Shown here piece after piece: positions 1-6,111 of a stretch of DNA of 23,647 bases. Under the pieces are notes generated by a model, which saw only the letters and a list, made by a program, of their open reading frames with translations, was not told where the DNA came from and made no database searches. Source of the DNA: Candidatus Yonathbacteria bacterium. GTDB lineage: Bacteria > Patescibacteriota > Minisyncoccia > Phycocordibacterales > UBA1550. Both the position numbers and the translations under genes were made by a program. Within the stretch, counting starts at the first letter, position 1. Each line of letters opens with the position of its first letter. The stretch is from positions 32,723 through 56,369 of the forward strand of contig DNMN01000004.1 of assembly GCA_003489395.1 (NCBI GenBank). Reading direction: 5' to 3'.

Positions 1-106
1 GAGACGTAGTCAAAAATTATGAGGAATATCAAGATATTTTGAAGAATTTTTGACAAGTCGTAGCCGAGAATTGGGGATTTAAGCAGAAAAGTTATCAGGT
101 GACAGG

Positions 107-112
107 TATAAT
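107..112 (+). promoter_or_regulatory. Candidate -10 box of the sigma-factor gene
   Basis: A perfect TATAAT lies six bases before the ATG at 119, so transcription would begin at or next to the start codon and give a leaderless mRNA. No convincing -35 hexamer sits 16-18 bp upstream. If the encoded sigma factor controls itself, the -35 could follow a different consensus. Confidence 0.5.
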
Positions 113-118
113 GTAGGC

Positions 119-643
119 ATGAAACCAAATGCGGTTGAACAAGAATTCATCAAAGCTTATGACCAGTTCGCCGATGCAATATTTCGGCACTGTGTTTTCC
201 GTGTATCTGACAGGGAAAAGGCAAAGGATTTAGCTCAGGGAACCTTTGTTCGTGTTTGGGACTACATGTCACAAGGGAAGGAGATTGATAATATGCGCGC
301 TTTTTTGTATCGCATTGCGAACAATTTGATCATTGACGAGTATCGCAAAAAGAAGGACGAGTCGCTGGACCGCATGCGCGACGAAGAAGGTTTTGATATC
401 GGCACTGAGTCAATGCGAGATATTGAAACCAAAGACGAACACGCCCAAGCGCTTGCTCTCCTAGAATGTCTACCCGACAAATATAGAGAAGCGCTCGTGA
501 TGAGACATGTGGACGGACTCTCCGTAAAAGACATTGCGCATCTCACTCACGAAACAGAAAACGTAATCTCGGTAAGAATACATAGGGCGATAGAAAAATT
601 GAAGATTCTCACAGAAGACCAACATCATGGAAAACATAATTAA
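119..643 (+). CDS. RNA polymerase sigma factor, sigma-70 family (ECF-like)
   Basis: A 174-residue alternative sigma factor that would direct core RNA polymerase to a limited promoter set. Region 2 spans about residues 13-80, with the core-binding stretch DLAQGTFVRVWDYM and the -10 recognition stretch AFLYRIANNLIIDEYRKK. An acidic linker (about 81-108) leads to region 4 (about 110-163), with LPDKYREALVMRHVDGLS and a helix-turn-helix ending in ISVRIHRAIEKLK. The length and two-domain layout fit the ECF group. Its last 17 bases overlap the next gene, a membrane protein, as in sigma/anti-sigma pairs. The start is supported by the -10 box just upstream. Family call is firm; the regulon is unknown. 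Confidence 0.9.
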   Translation: MKPNAVEQEFIKAYDQFADAIFRHCVFRVSDREKAKDLAQGTFVRVWDYMSQGKEIDNMRAFLYRIANNLIIDEYRKKKDESLDRMRDEEGFDIGTESMRDIETKDEHAQALALLECLPDKYREALVMRHVDGLSVKDIAHLTHETENVISVRIHRAIEKLKILTEDQHHGKHN

Positions 644-1637
644 AAAAATTAAAAAAGGAGCAAAGCACACACGACTCTCTCTTGTAGAAAAAGCGGAGAT
701 TAAAAGTGTGCTTGTTCGCCATATGAAAGCAAATCCAGTAGATAGTTCGGTACTTAACGCACGAGGTATTCCTTCACATTTCAATATTAATAATTTCAGA
801 AACAAGAAAGGCATTTCTATTTTAATAATCGGAAGTCTTTTGATGGGTGGTACAGTTTCCTTCGCAGCGGAAAACACAGTTCCTGGAGACGCTCTTTTCA
901 CTGTGAAGCTTCATGTGAACGAAACAGTGCGTGGAGTGGTAGCGGTGACACCAAAAGCAAAAGCTGAGTGGGAAGTGAAGCTTGTGGAGCGTCGCCTAGA
1001 AGAAGTGGAAAAACTTGCTATGACACCAGACGCGCTTCCGGAGATACAGCAAGTAGCAGAGAGAAATTTGGAGAATTATGCAGGGCGTGTAAAAACTCGC
1101 ATCGAAAAATTTGACGAAGATGAGGATGGCGAGGATGCGGTAGAAACCGCTTCAAGACTTTCAAAAGTTTATAATTCTCACGAGCAGGTTCTTTTTGAAA
1201 TGAATTCAAATGCTTCCTTTGTTGCAACCTCAACCATCACCGCAACAGTAACTCCAGTTGTTGCAAAACCATCTGTGAAGAATGAAAAAAATAACACGAC
1301 ATTAAAGAAAGTTCAGGTCGCACGCGATGATGCTGAGAAAAAGCACAAGGAGCTTAAGGAGAAGTACAGCAAAGATAAGGTTGTGGAATCGGCAAAAATA
1401 GAATCAGTCAACAAACCCGTAAAACCGCCAAAAGTTGAGTCGTCAAAATCTCGCAGCAGCAATAAGAAGCCAAGCTATAATCGCACGGAGGAAATTCGTT
1501 CAACTGTAACAACAGCGAAAGCAACCTCAACTCCTAGTGCTGCAGAAACTAAGGTTGAATCAAAAAAGGAGGAAAATATATCTCGCGAAGAAACAAACGC
1601 TAGAGATTCAAAGGAGGACGACAAGGACAATGACTAA
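627..1637 (+). CDS. DUF5667-like membrane protein, possible anti-sigma partner
   Basis: A 336-residue protein whose ATG lies inside the upstream sigma gene (17-nt overlap, different frame), implying translational coupling. Residues 1-60 are basic and likely cytoplasmic. A single membrane segment (about 62-80, ISILIIGSLLMGGTVSFA) is followed by the DUF5667 signature PGDALFTVKL (86-95) and the helix AKAEWEVKLVERRLEEVEKL (111-130). The remainder is a highly charged, coiled-coil-prone Lys/Glu tail ending in an acidic run. DUF5667 proteins are common in CPR and Actinobacteria with no settled biochemical role. Position and topology (cytoplasmic N-terminus, one helix, extracytoplasmic sensor) suggest control of the sigma factor, but this is inferred from context only. 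Confidence 0.75.
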   Translation: MENIIKKIKKGAKHTRLSLVEKAEIKSVLVRHMKANPVDSSVLNARGIPSHFNINNFRNKKGISILIIGSLLMGGTVSFAAENTVPGDALFTVKLHVNETVRGVVAVTPKAKAEWEVKLVERRLEEVEKLAMTPDALPEIQQVAERNLENYAGRVKTRIEKFDEDEDGEDAVETASRLSKVYNSHEQVLFEMNSNASFVATSTITATVTPVVAKPSVKNEKNNTTLKKVQVARDDAEKKHKELKEKYSKDKVVESAKIESVNKPVKPPKVESSKSRSSNKKPSYNRTEEIRSTVTTAKATSTPSAAETKVESKKEENISREETNARDSKEDDKDND

Positions 1638-1644
1638 TTTATGA

Positions 1645-1688
1645 ACCCACACCGAGCACCATTTCTGGTGCTCGGTGTGGGTGTTTTT
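1645..1688 (+). terminator. Rho-independent terminator after the sigma/DUF5667 operon
   Basis: A perfect 16-bp inverted repeat (1645-1660 with 1667-1682, plus an A-T closing pair at 1661/1666) is followed by TTTTT at 1684-1688. It starts seven bases after the DUF5667 stop codon. An ATG inside the hairpin (1641) opens a longer reading frame for the next gene but is very unlikely to be used. Confidence 0.9.
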
Positions 1689-1722
1689 GACGAAAAAAGT
1701 TATGCACAGTCAGATGTTCCTC

Positions 1723-1750
1723 TTGACGATATGCGGGTGTATAATATAAG
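1723..1750 (+). promoter_or_regulatory. Candidate promoter of the DUF378 gene
   Basis: TTGACG (1723-1728) and TATAAG (1745-1750) are separated by 16 bp. A TATAAT also occurs at 1740-1745 but at poor spacing. Transcription would start about 28 nt before the ATG at 1785, downstream of the preceding terminator. Confidence 0.5.
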
Positions 1751-1784
1751 TGAAAGGTCGAGGAATATAAAAACATTTTTCATT

Positions 1785-2006
1785 ATGAAAGCATTACATG
1801 TAATTGCATTTGTTCTTGTTATAGTAGGCGGTATTAACTGGGGTCTTGTGGGGATTAATCCTAGCTACAACCTTGTTTCTATGCTTGTTGGTGGCTGGCC
1901 AGTAGTTGAACAAGTTGTGTACATACTTGTTGGGCTCTCGGCTATATACCTCGCGGCAACCCACAAAGGTGACTGCAGAACCTGTTCAGCAGGGGCTACA
2001 ATGTAG
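1785..2006 (+). CDS. DUF378 (YuzA-like) small membrane protein
   Basis: A 73-residue protein beginning MKALHVIAFVLVIVGGINWG. The GGINWGLVG motif in the first helix and the second helix (about 44-60, VVYILVGLSAIYLA) are characteristic of the DUF378 family of two-helix inner-membrane proteins of unknown function. The C-terminus is short, with two Cys (CRTC). I chose ATG 1785 rather than the in-frame ATG at 1641, because the earlier one lies in the preceding terminator hairpin and the extra 48 residues do not resemble the family. It is probably monocistronic, with its own promoter and a weak terminator. Confidence 0.8.
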   Translation: MKALHVIAFVLVIVGGINWGLVGINPSYNLVSMLVGGWPVVEQVVYILVGLSAIYLAATHKGDCRTCSAGATM

Positions 2007-2030
2007 GTGAGGTCACGTTTTCTCTTAGAG

Positions 2031-2066
2031 AAATGCACGTGGAGAAATCTCGGGCATTTTTCTTTT
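2031..2066 (+). terminator. Weak candidate terminator after the DUF378 gene
   Basis: AAATGC (2031-2036) pairs with GCATTT (2054-2059) around an inner GAGA/TCTC pairing. The right arm runs into TTTTTCTTTT. The stem has an internal loop, so the call is tentative. Confidence 0.4.
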
Positions 2067-2080
2067 GAGATTTAACAATA

Positions 2081-3049
2081 ATGAAAAAATTCCTCCTCAT
2101 TTTATTTCTGGTAAGCATTGGTGGCGCTTCTTTTGCGCATGCAGTTGAACCACCAATAAAGAACGCTGGCTTTGTGCCAGCAAATATTTGGTATTCAAAG
2201 GACCCGTTTTTTGCAGGTGAAAAAATCCGCATCTACACTATTATTTTTAATGGCAGTTCGTACGACTTGGAGGGGACTGTTGAATTTTTGGACAATGGAA
2301 TTTTGATAGGGAAAAGCAACTTTGCGCTTTCAGGTGGCGGACGTGTGCGAGATGTGTGGGTGGATTGGAAGGCTACGGAGGGCAAGCATGTTATGACGGC
2401 GCGTATCACCGGCACAACCGCTTCTCTCGCCGGCGGAGCTAAGCGCGATATTGTGTTAGACAATACAGAAACAGGAAAGAGCGAGCGCGATATAGATTTG
2501 GATACAGACGGAGATGGCGTAGGTAACAGAGAAGATTTGGATGACGACAACGACGGTGTGTCTGACGTGGATGAACTGCGTAACAGCACAAACCCTCTCA
2601 AAAAAGATACTGACGGAGACGGACTTTCGGATGGCAAGGAGCTAGAACTTATTGCTAAACAAAAAGCCGAGGCAGAAAAGCTCGCCACAACATCTGCTGA
2701 ACCGGCAGGAAGCATTTTAGGAACTATAAAAAAAGTGGAGGAAAATATTCCTGTTCCAGTAAAAGAGGGCGCAACGGCTTCTGCAAACACTCTTGAGCGT
2801 TTCCGCATAGGCGAGGGGTATCAAGTGCGTCTCGCAAAAGAGGAAAAAGCGCGAGAAATTGACTCCATGGCATCGCGCGCCCCTGGGGCGGTTTCAAATA
2901 CAGCCGAGAAACCATTTGCATATGTGATGCTTGCTATCCTCACCCTGCTTCAGTATTTTTTGGAATGGCAGATTATTTTTTACGGAGTTCTTTTATACGC
3001 GTTGTATCGGCTCATTAGGTTTGTTTCCGCGCGTGTGTGGGAGAGGTAG
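2081..3049 (+). CDS. Secreted, C-terminally anchored thrombospondin type 3 repeat protein
   Basis: A 322-residue exported protein. Residues 1-21 form a Sec signal peptide (KKFLLILFLV core, AHA cleavage site). Residues 25-125 look like an Ig/CARDB-type beta-sandwich (repeated aromatic/Gly strands, DGI/DNG turns). Residues 139-187 carry three Asp-rich TSP3 calcium-binding repeats (DTDGDGVGNREDLDDDNDGV, DTDGDGLSDGKELE). A charged linker with Ala/Glu/Lys helices leads to a membrane segment at about 280-313 and a short basic tail. It is likely a calcium-stiffened surface protein held in the membrane by its C-terminus. The partner or ligand is unknown. The TSP3 motif also occurs in the large secreted protein at 8983-13794. 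Confidence 0.75.
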   Translation: MKKFLLILFLVSIGGASFAHAVEPPIKNAGFVPANIWYSKDPFFAGEKIRIYTIIFNGSSYDLEGTVEFLDNGILIGKSNFALSGGGRVRDVWVDWKATEGKHVMTARITGTTASLAGGAKRDIVLDNTETGKSERDIDLDTDGDGVGNREDLDDDNDGVSDVDELRNSTNPLKKDTDGDGLSDGKELELIAKQKAEAEKLATTSAEPAGSILGTIKKVEENIPVPVKEGATASANTLERFRIGEGYQVRLAKEEKAREIDSMASRAPGAVSNTAEKPFAYVMLAILTLLQYFLEWQIIFYGVLLYALYRLIRFVSARVWER

Positions 3050-3080
3050 GTCGTATTTGACTTTTATGTTCTATAAGGAT

Positions 3081-3100
3081 AGTGTTCTTTTTAGAACACT
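3081..3100. promoter_or_regulatory. Perfect palindrome before the 107-aa gene (operator candidate)
   Basis: AGTGTTCT and AGAACACT form a perfect 8-bp inverted repeat around TTTT. No T-run follows, so it is not a standard terminator. It sits between a TTGACT at 3057-3062 and the Shine-Dalgarno sequence at 3111-3116, where a repressor site or leader hairpin could act. A TATTAT at 3103-3108 may be the -10 box. Confidence 0.45.
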
Positions 3101-3121
3101 AATATTATAGAGGAGGTTGAC

Positions 3122-3445
3122 ATGTCAAAAAGGAAGAAGAAGTTGGTTCATCGTAGTATCCGTCATGACCGCACCCTTATTAAGGATTCTGTCGGAAGAC
3201 GTGAGAAAGTGTTTGCTGCTGCCTGGAGGAATGAAAATAAGCCAGAGCAACACGGCATGATGGGGCCACATTGCTCAAGGCTTGAGATGCTGATGGTTGT
3301 AAATGATCGGTATCTTGATGTATCGCAGGAAACTGCAACAGCTGTTGCCACGATAATCCAGTGGCTAGGTGCTCCAATGGGGTTCTCGTTTCTTGAAGAA
3401 ACACTCAGGAAAGCTGGGTACAGTATTGTTCCAATTAAAAAATAA
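3122..3445 (+). CDS. Hypothetical protein, 107 aa, basic N-terminus
   Basis: I do not recognise the family. A strong Shine-Dalgarno sequence AGGAGG (3111-3116) five bases before the ATG supports translation and the start. Residues 1-30 are very basic (MSKRKKKLVHRSIRH), suggesting nucleic-acid contact. Residues 30-60 carry His/Cys/Met (HGMMGPHC) without a complete zinc motif. Residues 66-104 look like packed helices ending in FLEETLRKAGYSIVPIKK. There is no signal peptide or membrane segment. It stands alone, with a palindrome upstream and a shared bidirectional terminator downstream. Function unassigned. Confidence 0.65.
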   Translation: MSKRKKKLVHRSIRHDRTLIKDSVGRREKVFAAAWRNENKPEQHGMMGPHCSRLEMLMVVNDRYLDVSQETATAVATIIQWLGAPMGFSFLEETLRKAGYSIVPIKK

Positions 3446-3453
3446 AGTAATGC

Positions 3454-3488
3454 AAAATGCCCGTGGTCGTTAGACCACGGGCATTTTT
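3454..3488. terminator. Bidirectional terminator between the 107-aa gene and rpsA
   Basis: A 15-bp hairpin (3454-3468 with 3473-3487, loop GTTA) has a GC-rich core GCCCGTGGTC and A/T flanks that supply a U-run in both directions. It lies between two convergent genes and can end both transcripts. Confidence 0.9.
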
Positions 3489-3499
3489 ACTTCTATTCT

Positions 3500-4594
3500 C
3501 TACTTCTTATCTGCGTACGAAAGTGTCATTTTCTGGTCCTTCGCATCAAAGAGTGAAATGGTAAACGGATATGTTCGGCCAAGTTCTAGCTTCTTCTTGA
3601 GCTCTTCCTCGGTGCCAAACTCAGACACGTGTACGAGACCTGCAATCCCTTCTTCGAGAGATACGAGTGCTCCGTAGTTGTTGAATTTGATAACGATACC
3701 AGTTACAGTGTCGCCCTTCTTGTAGCGCTTTTCAGCATCCTTCCAAGGGTTCTCTTTGAGAGCCTTTAGAGAAAGTGAAATCTTGCCGTCCTTGATTTCA
3801 ATAACCTTCACGCGCACTTTCTCACCAAGCTTGAACATCTTGCGCGGATCATCCACGAGTCCCCAGCCGATTTCTGAAATGTGCACAAGACCTTCAATGC
3901 CATCTTCAAGTTTTACGAATACACCGAAGTCTACGATGCCCGAAATAATACCGTCCAGCTCATCGCCGTTTGAGTACTTGCCAGAAATCTCACGCTTCTC
4001 TTTTACACCTTGCTCTTTCTCCGAGAAAATAAGCTTGCCTTCTTTTGGAGTTGCTCCGATGATGGTCACCGCGATGCGCTTGCCGATGAGCTTCTTAAGC
4101 TCCACAAGAATCTTGTCCTTGTCGCCATCGTCAATGCGAGGGTAGTGTTCGCTCTTTAGCTGTGAAGCTGGAAGGAATCCTTGGATACCTTGCCATTCCA
4201 TAATGAGTCCGCCCTTGTTTGCCTCCTTTACTGGGAGCTCAAGAGTTTTCTTTGACTTGATAGCTTCCTCGGCTTCGCTCCAAATAATAGCCTGGCGCGC
4301 CTCCTTGAGCGAAAGCTCAATGTATCCGTCTTCGTTGTTTGTATCTACAACTTTTGCGGTAATGGTGTCGCCGATGTTTAGCTTCTTGATGACATCGCGA
4401 GCATTGATAAACTCACGTCCATAAATGATACCTGTGCCGATAGCACCAAGGTTCACATACACACATGATTTTGCAACACTAATGACTGGACCCTCCACGA
4501 GAGAATCATTCTCAGGGAGTGCCTTTACGTCAGCCATAAGTGTTGCCATAAATGACAACGGAGTCTCTACTGTTTCCTCAATATCTTTTTTCAT
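3500..4594 (-). CDS. rpsA: 30S ribosomal protein S1 (four S1 domains)
   Basis: A 364-residue protein of four S1 RNA-binding (OB-fold) repeats at about 30-102, 110-190, 208-280 and 292-362. The third repeat is the most canonical (GIISGIVDFGVFVKLEDGIEGLVHISEIGW), and the fourth keeps GALVSLEEGIAGLVHVSEFG. S1 binds A/U-rich mRNA leaders and brings them to the 30S subunit. E. coli S1 has six repeats; four is usual in many small-genome and Gram-positive lineages. That fits this window, where several genes lack a Shine-Dalgarno sequence but have A/U-rich leaders. The start ATG is preceded by an A/T-rich leader with no Shine-Dalgarno sequence. It ends 12 bp from the shared terminator. Confidence 0.9.
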   Translation of the reverse strand: MKKDIEETVETPLSFMATLMADVKALPENDSLVEGPVISVAKSCVYVNLGAIGTGIIYGREFINARDVIKKLNIGDTITAKVVDTNNEDGYIELSLKEARQAIIWSEAEEAIKSKKTLELPVKEANKGGLIMEWQGIQGFLPASQLKSEHYPRIDDGDKDKILVELKKLIGKRIAVTIIGATPKEGKLIFSEKEQGVKEKREISGKYSNGDELDGIISGIVDFGVFVKLEDGIEGLVHISEIGWGLVDDPRKMFKLGEKVRVKVIEIKDGKISLSLKALKENPWKDAEKRYKKGDTVTGIVIKFNNYGALVSLEEGIAGLVHVSEFGTEEELKKKLELGRTYPFTISLFDAKDQKMTLSYADKK

Positions 4595-4723
4595 GAATTA
4601 AAAAATCCCATCAAACTTACGATATGTAAGACAAGCGGGATGTGTGAACCTTGGTTTTCCCCCGAACGGGTATATCGGGATGGGGGAGGGTTAGCCTTGG
4701 AACTGCTTGTTATTAACTTGTTT

Positions 4724-4752
4724 AATATACAAGAAACTCTACATAAAAGCAA
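4724..4752 (-). promoter_or_regulatory. Candidate rpsA promoter
   Basis: On the minus strand TTGCTT (4752-4747) and TATATT (4729-4724) are 17 bp apart. The start point would be near 4717, giving an rpsA leader of about 120 nt that contains a C-rich/G-rich self-complementary stretch at about 4645-4695. It lies just downstream of the micro-gene terminator. Confidence 0.5.
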
Positions 4753-4784
4753 ATTTATATTGGTTAAACCTATGGGGGGAATAT

Positions 4785-4815
4785 TAATAAAAAAGGGGGC
4801 TTTTGGACCCCCTTT
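4785..4815 (-). terminator. Terminator of the 28-codon micro-gene
   Basis: On the minus strand AAAGGGGG and CCCCCTTT (4815-4808 with 4799-4792) form an 8-bp stem with an 8-nt loop, followed by TTTTTTATTAAT. It starts about 20 bases after the micro-gene stop codon. The U-run is on the minus strand only, which argues for a minus-strand gene here. Confidence 0.8.
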
Positions 4816-4834
4816 GTGTCATGTGATATTGGGA

Positions 4835-4921
4835 TTATCCATCCCAGCCTTCCTCTTTCCAGCCGTCGTTGTTGATTTCTTCCCAACCTTCGCCAAATGT
4901 GATAGAGGCGTCCCCGTCCAT
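4835..4921 (-). CDS. Micro-gene: 28-residue acidic, Trp-rich peptide
   Basis: A very short open reading frame with a textbook Shine-Dalgarno sequence AAGGAG (4933-4928) six bases before ATG (4921-4919), ending in TAA (4837-4835) about 20 bases before a rho-independent terminator. The peptide begins MDGDASITFGEGWEE and repeats a Gly-Trp-acidic motif three times (GEGWEE, NDGWKE, EEGWDG). It is strongly acidic, with no signal peptide or membrane helix. Length and signals support a real expressed peptide rather than a chance ORF. I recognise no family. It lies between rpsA and a second micro-gene on the same strand. A clear promoter was not found; TACACT at about 5015-5010 is one possible -10 box. 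Confidence 0.6.
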   Translation of the reverse strand: MDGDASITFGEGWEEINNDGWKEEGWDG

Positions 4922-5024
4922 GATGCTCTCCTTAAAAAAGTACCGCGTATTGAAAAAGTATTTTGAATAGCTGAGTCACTTTCCTTTCTCGTTGTTGAAA
5001 CTGCTTTAAGTGTAGCACTATCTG

Positions 5025-5059
5025 AAAAAAAGAAAACCCCGAAGCGCGATGCTTCGGGG
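5025..5059 (-). terminator. Terminator of the 34-codon micro-gene
   Basis: CCCCGAAGC (5037-5045) and GCTTCGGGG (5051-5059) form a perfect 9-bp stem with a 5-nt loop. On the minus strand it is followed by TTTTCTTTTTTT (5036-5025). It lies about 70 bases after the micro-gene stop and separates the two micro-genes. Confidence 0.85.
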
Positions 5060-5128
5060 GACTGCACTGTTTATTTAGCGCTGTGCGTCAGTTGCGCTTC
5101 AAGGCAGGCGTGCGACCGCATGGACTGT

Positions 5129-5233
5129 TTAGTCGCTGCTGCCACCGCCGACCAGGCCGGCGCCGGTTGAGATCTCCAAAAAGTTTGCTTCCGATGCGGG
5201 ACCGGCATGTGCTTGGGCGGTCATTTTTTTCAT
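5129..5233 (-). CDS. Micro-gene: 34-residue peptide with Gly-rich C-terminus
   Basis: An open reading frame from ATG (5233-5231) to TAA (5131-5129) with a Shine-Dalgarno-like GAGGA (5245-5241) seven bases upstream, a good promoter (5332-5305) and a rho-independent terminator (5059-5025). The peptide starts MKKMTAQAHAGPASEANF and ends EISTGAGLVGGGSSD. It has no hydrophobic helix. The complete promoter-SD-ORF-terminator set on one strand is the main evidence. The C-terminal FLEISTGAG followed by Gly residues faintly recalls double-glycine leader sites of small secreted peptides, but no transporter or modification gene is nearby, so that reading is speculative. Family unknown. Confidence 0.6.
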   Translation of the reverse strand: MKKMTAQAHAGPASEANFLEISTGAGLVGGGSSD

Positions 5234-5304
5234 GGCGATTTCCTCACTGTACGTTGATAACAACCACATGGTCGTCACCACCCCAAATCTTCAAGGGTGC
5301 AACA

Positions 5305-5332
5305 AGCATAGCAGATACATAGGATTTGTCAA
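5305..5332 (-). promoter_or_regulatory. Promoter of the 34-codon micro-gene
   Basis: On the minus strand TTGACA (5332-5327) and TATGCT (5310-5305) are 16 bp apart. The -35 hexamer overlaps, on the opposite strand, the TTGTCA -35 of the divergent MBL gene by five base pairs. The predicted leader is about 65 nt. Confidence 0.65.
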
Positions 5333-5355
5333 GTACCATTGCTGTCTGCTACAAT
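5326..5355 (+). promoter_or_regulatory. Promoter of the MBL-fold gene
   Basis: TTGTCA (5326-5331) and TACAAT (5350-5355) are 18 bp apart. The ATG at 5363 follows the -10 box by seven bases, so the transcript would be leaderless. This fixes the start at 5363 rather than the in-frame ATG at 5339, which lies inside the promoter. The -35 is shared with the divergent micro-gene promoter. Confidence 0.65.
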
Positions 5356-5362
5356 GTTCTTC

Positions 5363-5992
5363 ATGATTGTCACATATTATGGAAAGCAGTTTTTCAAGGT
5401 TCAGCTCGGGGAGCGAACTATTGCCTATAACCCAATTGGTAAAGACTCAAAAGAAAAGGGTTCACGTTTTGGAGCGGATATTGTGCTCTCGTCTCTCCGC
5501 CACCCAGATTTCAATGGCGCCGACCAGTGTGCGTACGGTGATCGTCAGCCTTTTGTTATTTCGGGACCAGGAGAATATGAAGTTGGCGGGATTTTTATAA
5601 AAGGTTTTGGTACAGAAACAAAGTATAGTAATGAAAAAAAGATCAACACTGTTTTTTCTGTAATGTTCGAAGGAATCAACCTGTGCTTCCTTGGCTCGCT
5701 TGCGTCTCCTGACTCGCTTTCACGCGAAGTCAAAGAGGGTCTCGGAGAGATTGATGTACTCTTTGCTCCTATTGGGAGCGGTGAGGAACTCTCAGCAGCA
5801 GATGCATACAAACTCACGCTTGCGCTAGAGGCAAAAGTTGTCATTCCAATGGACTATGAACAGACAAAGGGAAGTCTTGAGGCATTTATAAAAGAGAGCG
5901 GTGAGAATGCCGAGACAATGGAAAAATTTACCTTTAAAAGAAAAGATCTTGAAGGGAAGGAGGGTGGCGTTGTTGTGCTAAAATCAGCCTAA
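5363..5992 (+). CDS. UlaG-like metallo-beta-lactamase-fold protein, degenerate metal site
   Basis: A 209-residue cytosolic protein beginning MIVTYYGKQFFKVQLGERT. The order of elements follows UlaG-like MBL proteins: N-terminal strands with 'GERTIAYNPIGKDSK', a strand IVLSSLRHPDFNG where the HxHxDH metal motif should be, PFVISGPGEYEVGGIFIKGFGT, then IDVLFAPIG and AKVVIPMDYE. The HxHxDH motif is reduced to HPDFNG and the late His ligand (usually IPmHY) is Asp (MDYE), so hydrolytic metal chemistry is doubtful. Similar shortened MBL proteins are common in CPR. It may be structural, or bind nucleotide or nucleic acid. Its role is not known. Transcribed toward the 6112 gene and gyrA. Confidence 0.65.
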   Translation: MIVTYYGKQFFKVQLGERTIAYNPIGKDSKEKGSRFGADIVLSSLRHPDFNGADQCAYGDRQPFVISGPGEYEVGGIFIKGFGTETKYSNEKKINTVFSVMFEGINLCFLGSLASPDSLSREVKEGLGEIDVLFAPIGSGEELSAADAYKLTLALEAKVVIPMDYEQTKGSLEAFIKESGENAETMEKFTFKRKDLEGKEGGVVVLKSA

Positions 5993-6111
5993 TTCACATG
6001 CCCAAACATTTAGAAACAACTTATTCTAGAAAGACACTGATGTAAGTATAAGAAAAGTTACAGATTAATTTAATCACCTATCAGATTAAAAGTTAGGTGG
6101 GTAAAAGTCCT

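Noticed and set aside
50..55. TTGACA as the -35 of the sigma gene
   Set aside because: The spacing to the TATAAT at 107-112 is 51 bp, far beyond a working promoter, and no -10 box lies 17 bp downstream.
1641..1784. 48-codon N-terminal extension of the DUF378 gene
   Set aside because: Its ATG lies in a strong terminator hairpin, and the family N-terminus begins at 1785.
4640..4966. 108-codon plus-strand ORF between rpsA and the micro-genes
   Set aside because: It has no ribosome site, runs through the minus-strand terminator at 4785-4815 and is antisense to the better supported 28-codon gene. Its composition is not protein-like.
4819..5067. 82-codon minus-strand ORF overlapping the 28-codon gene
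   Set aside because: It starts inside the terminator hairpin of the 34-codon gene and lacks a ribosome site. The 28-codon frame has AAGGAG at correct spacing.
5083..5322. 79-codon plus-strand ORF antisense to the 34-codon gene
   Set aside because: No promoter or ribosome site, low-complexity Arg/Pro content, and it overlaps the micro-gene promoter.
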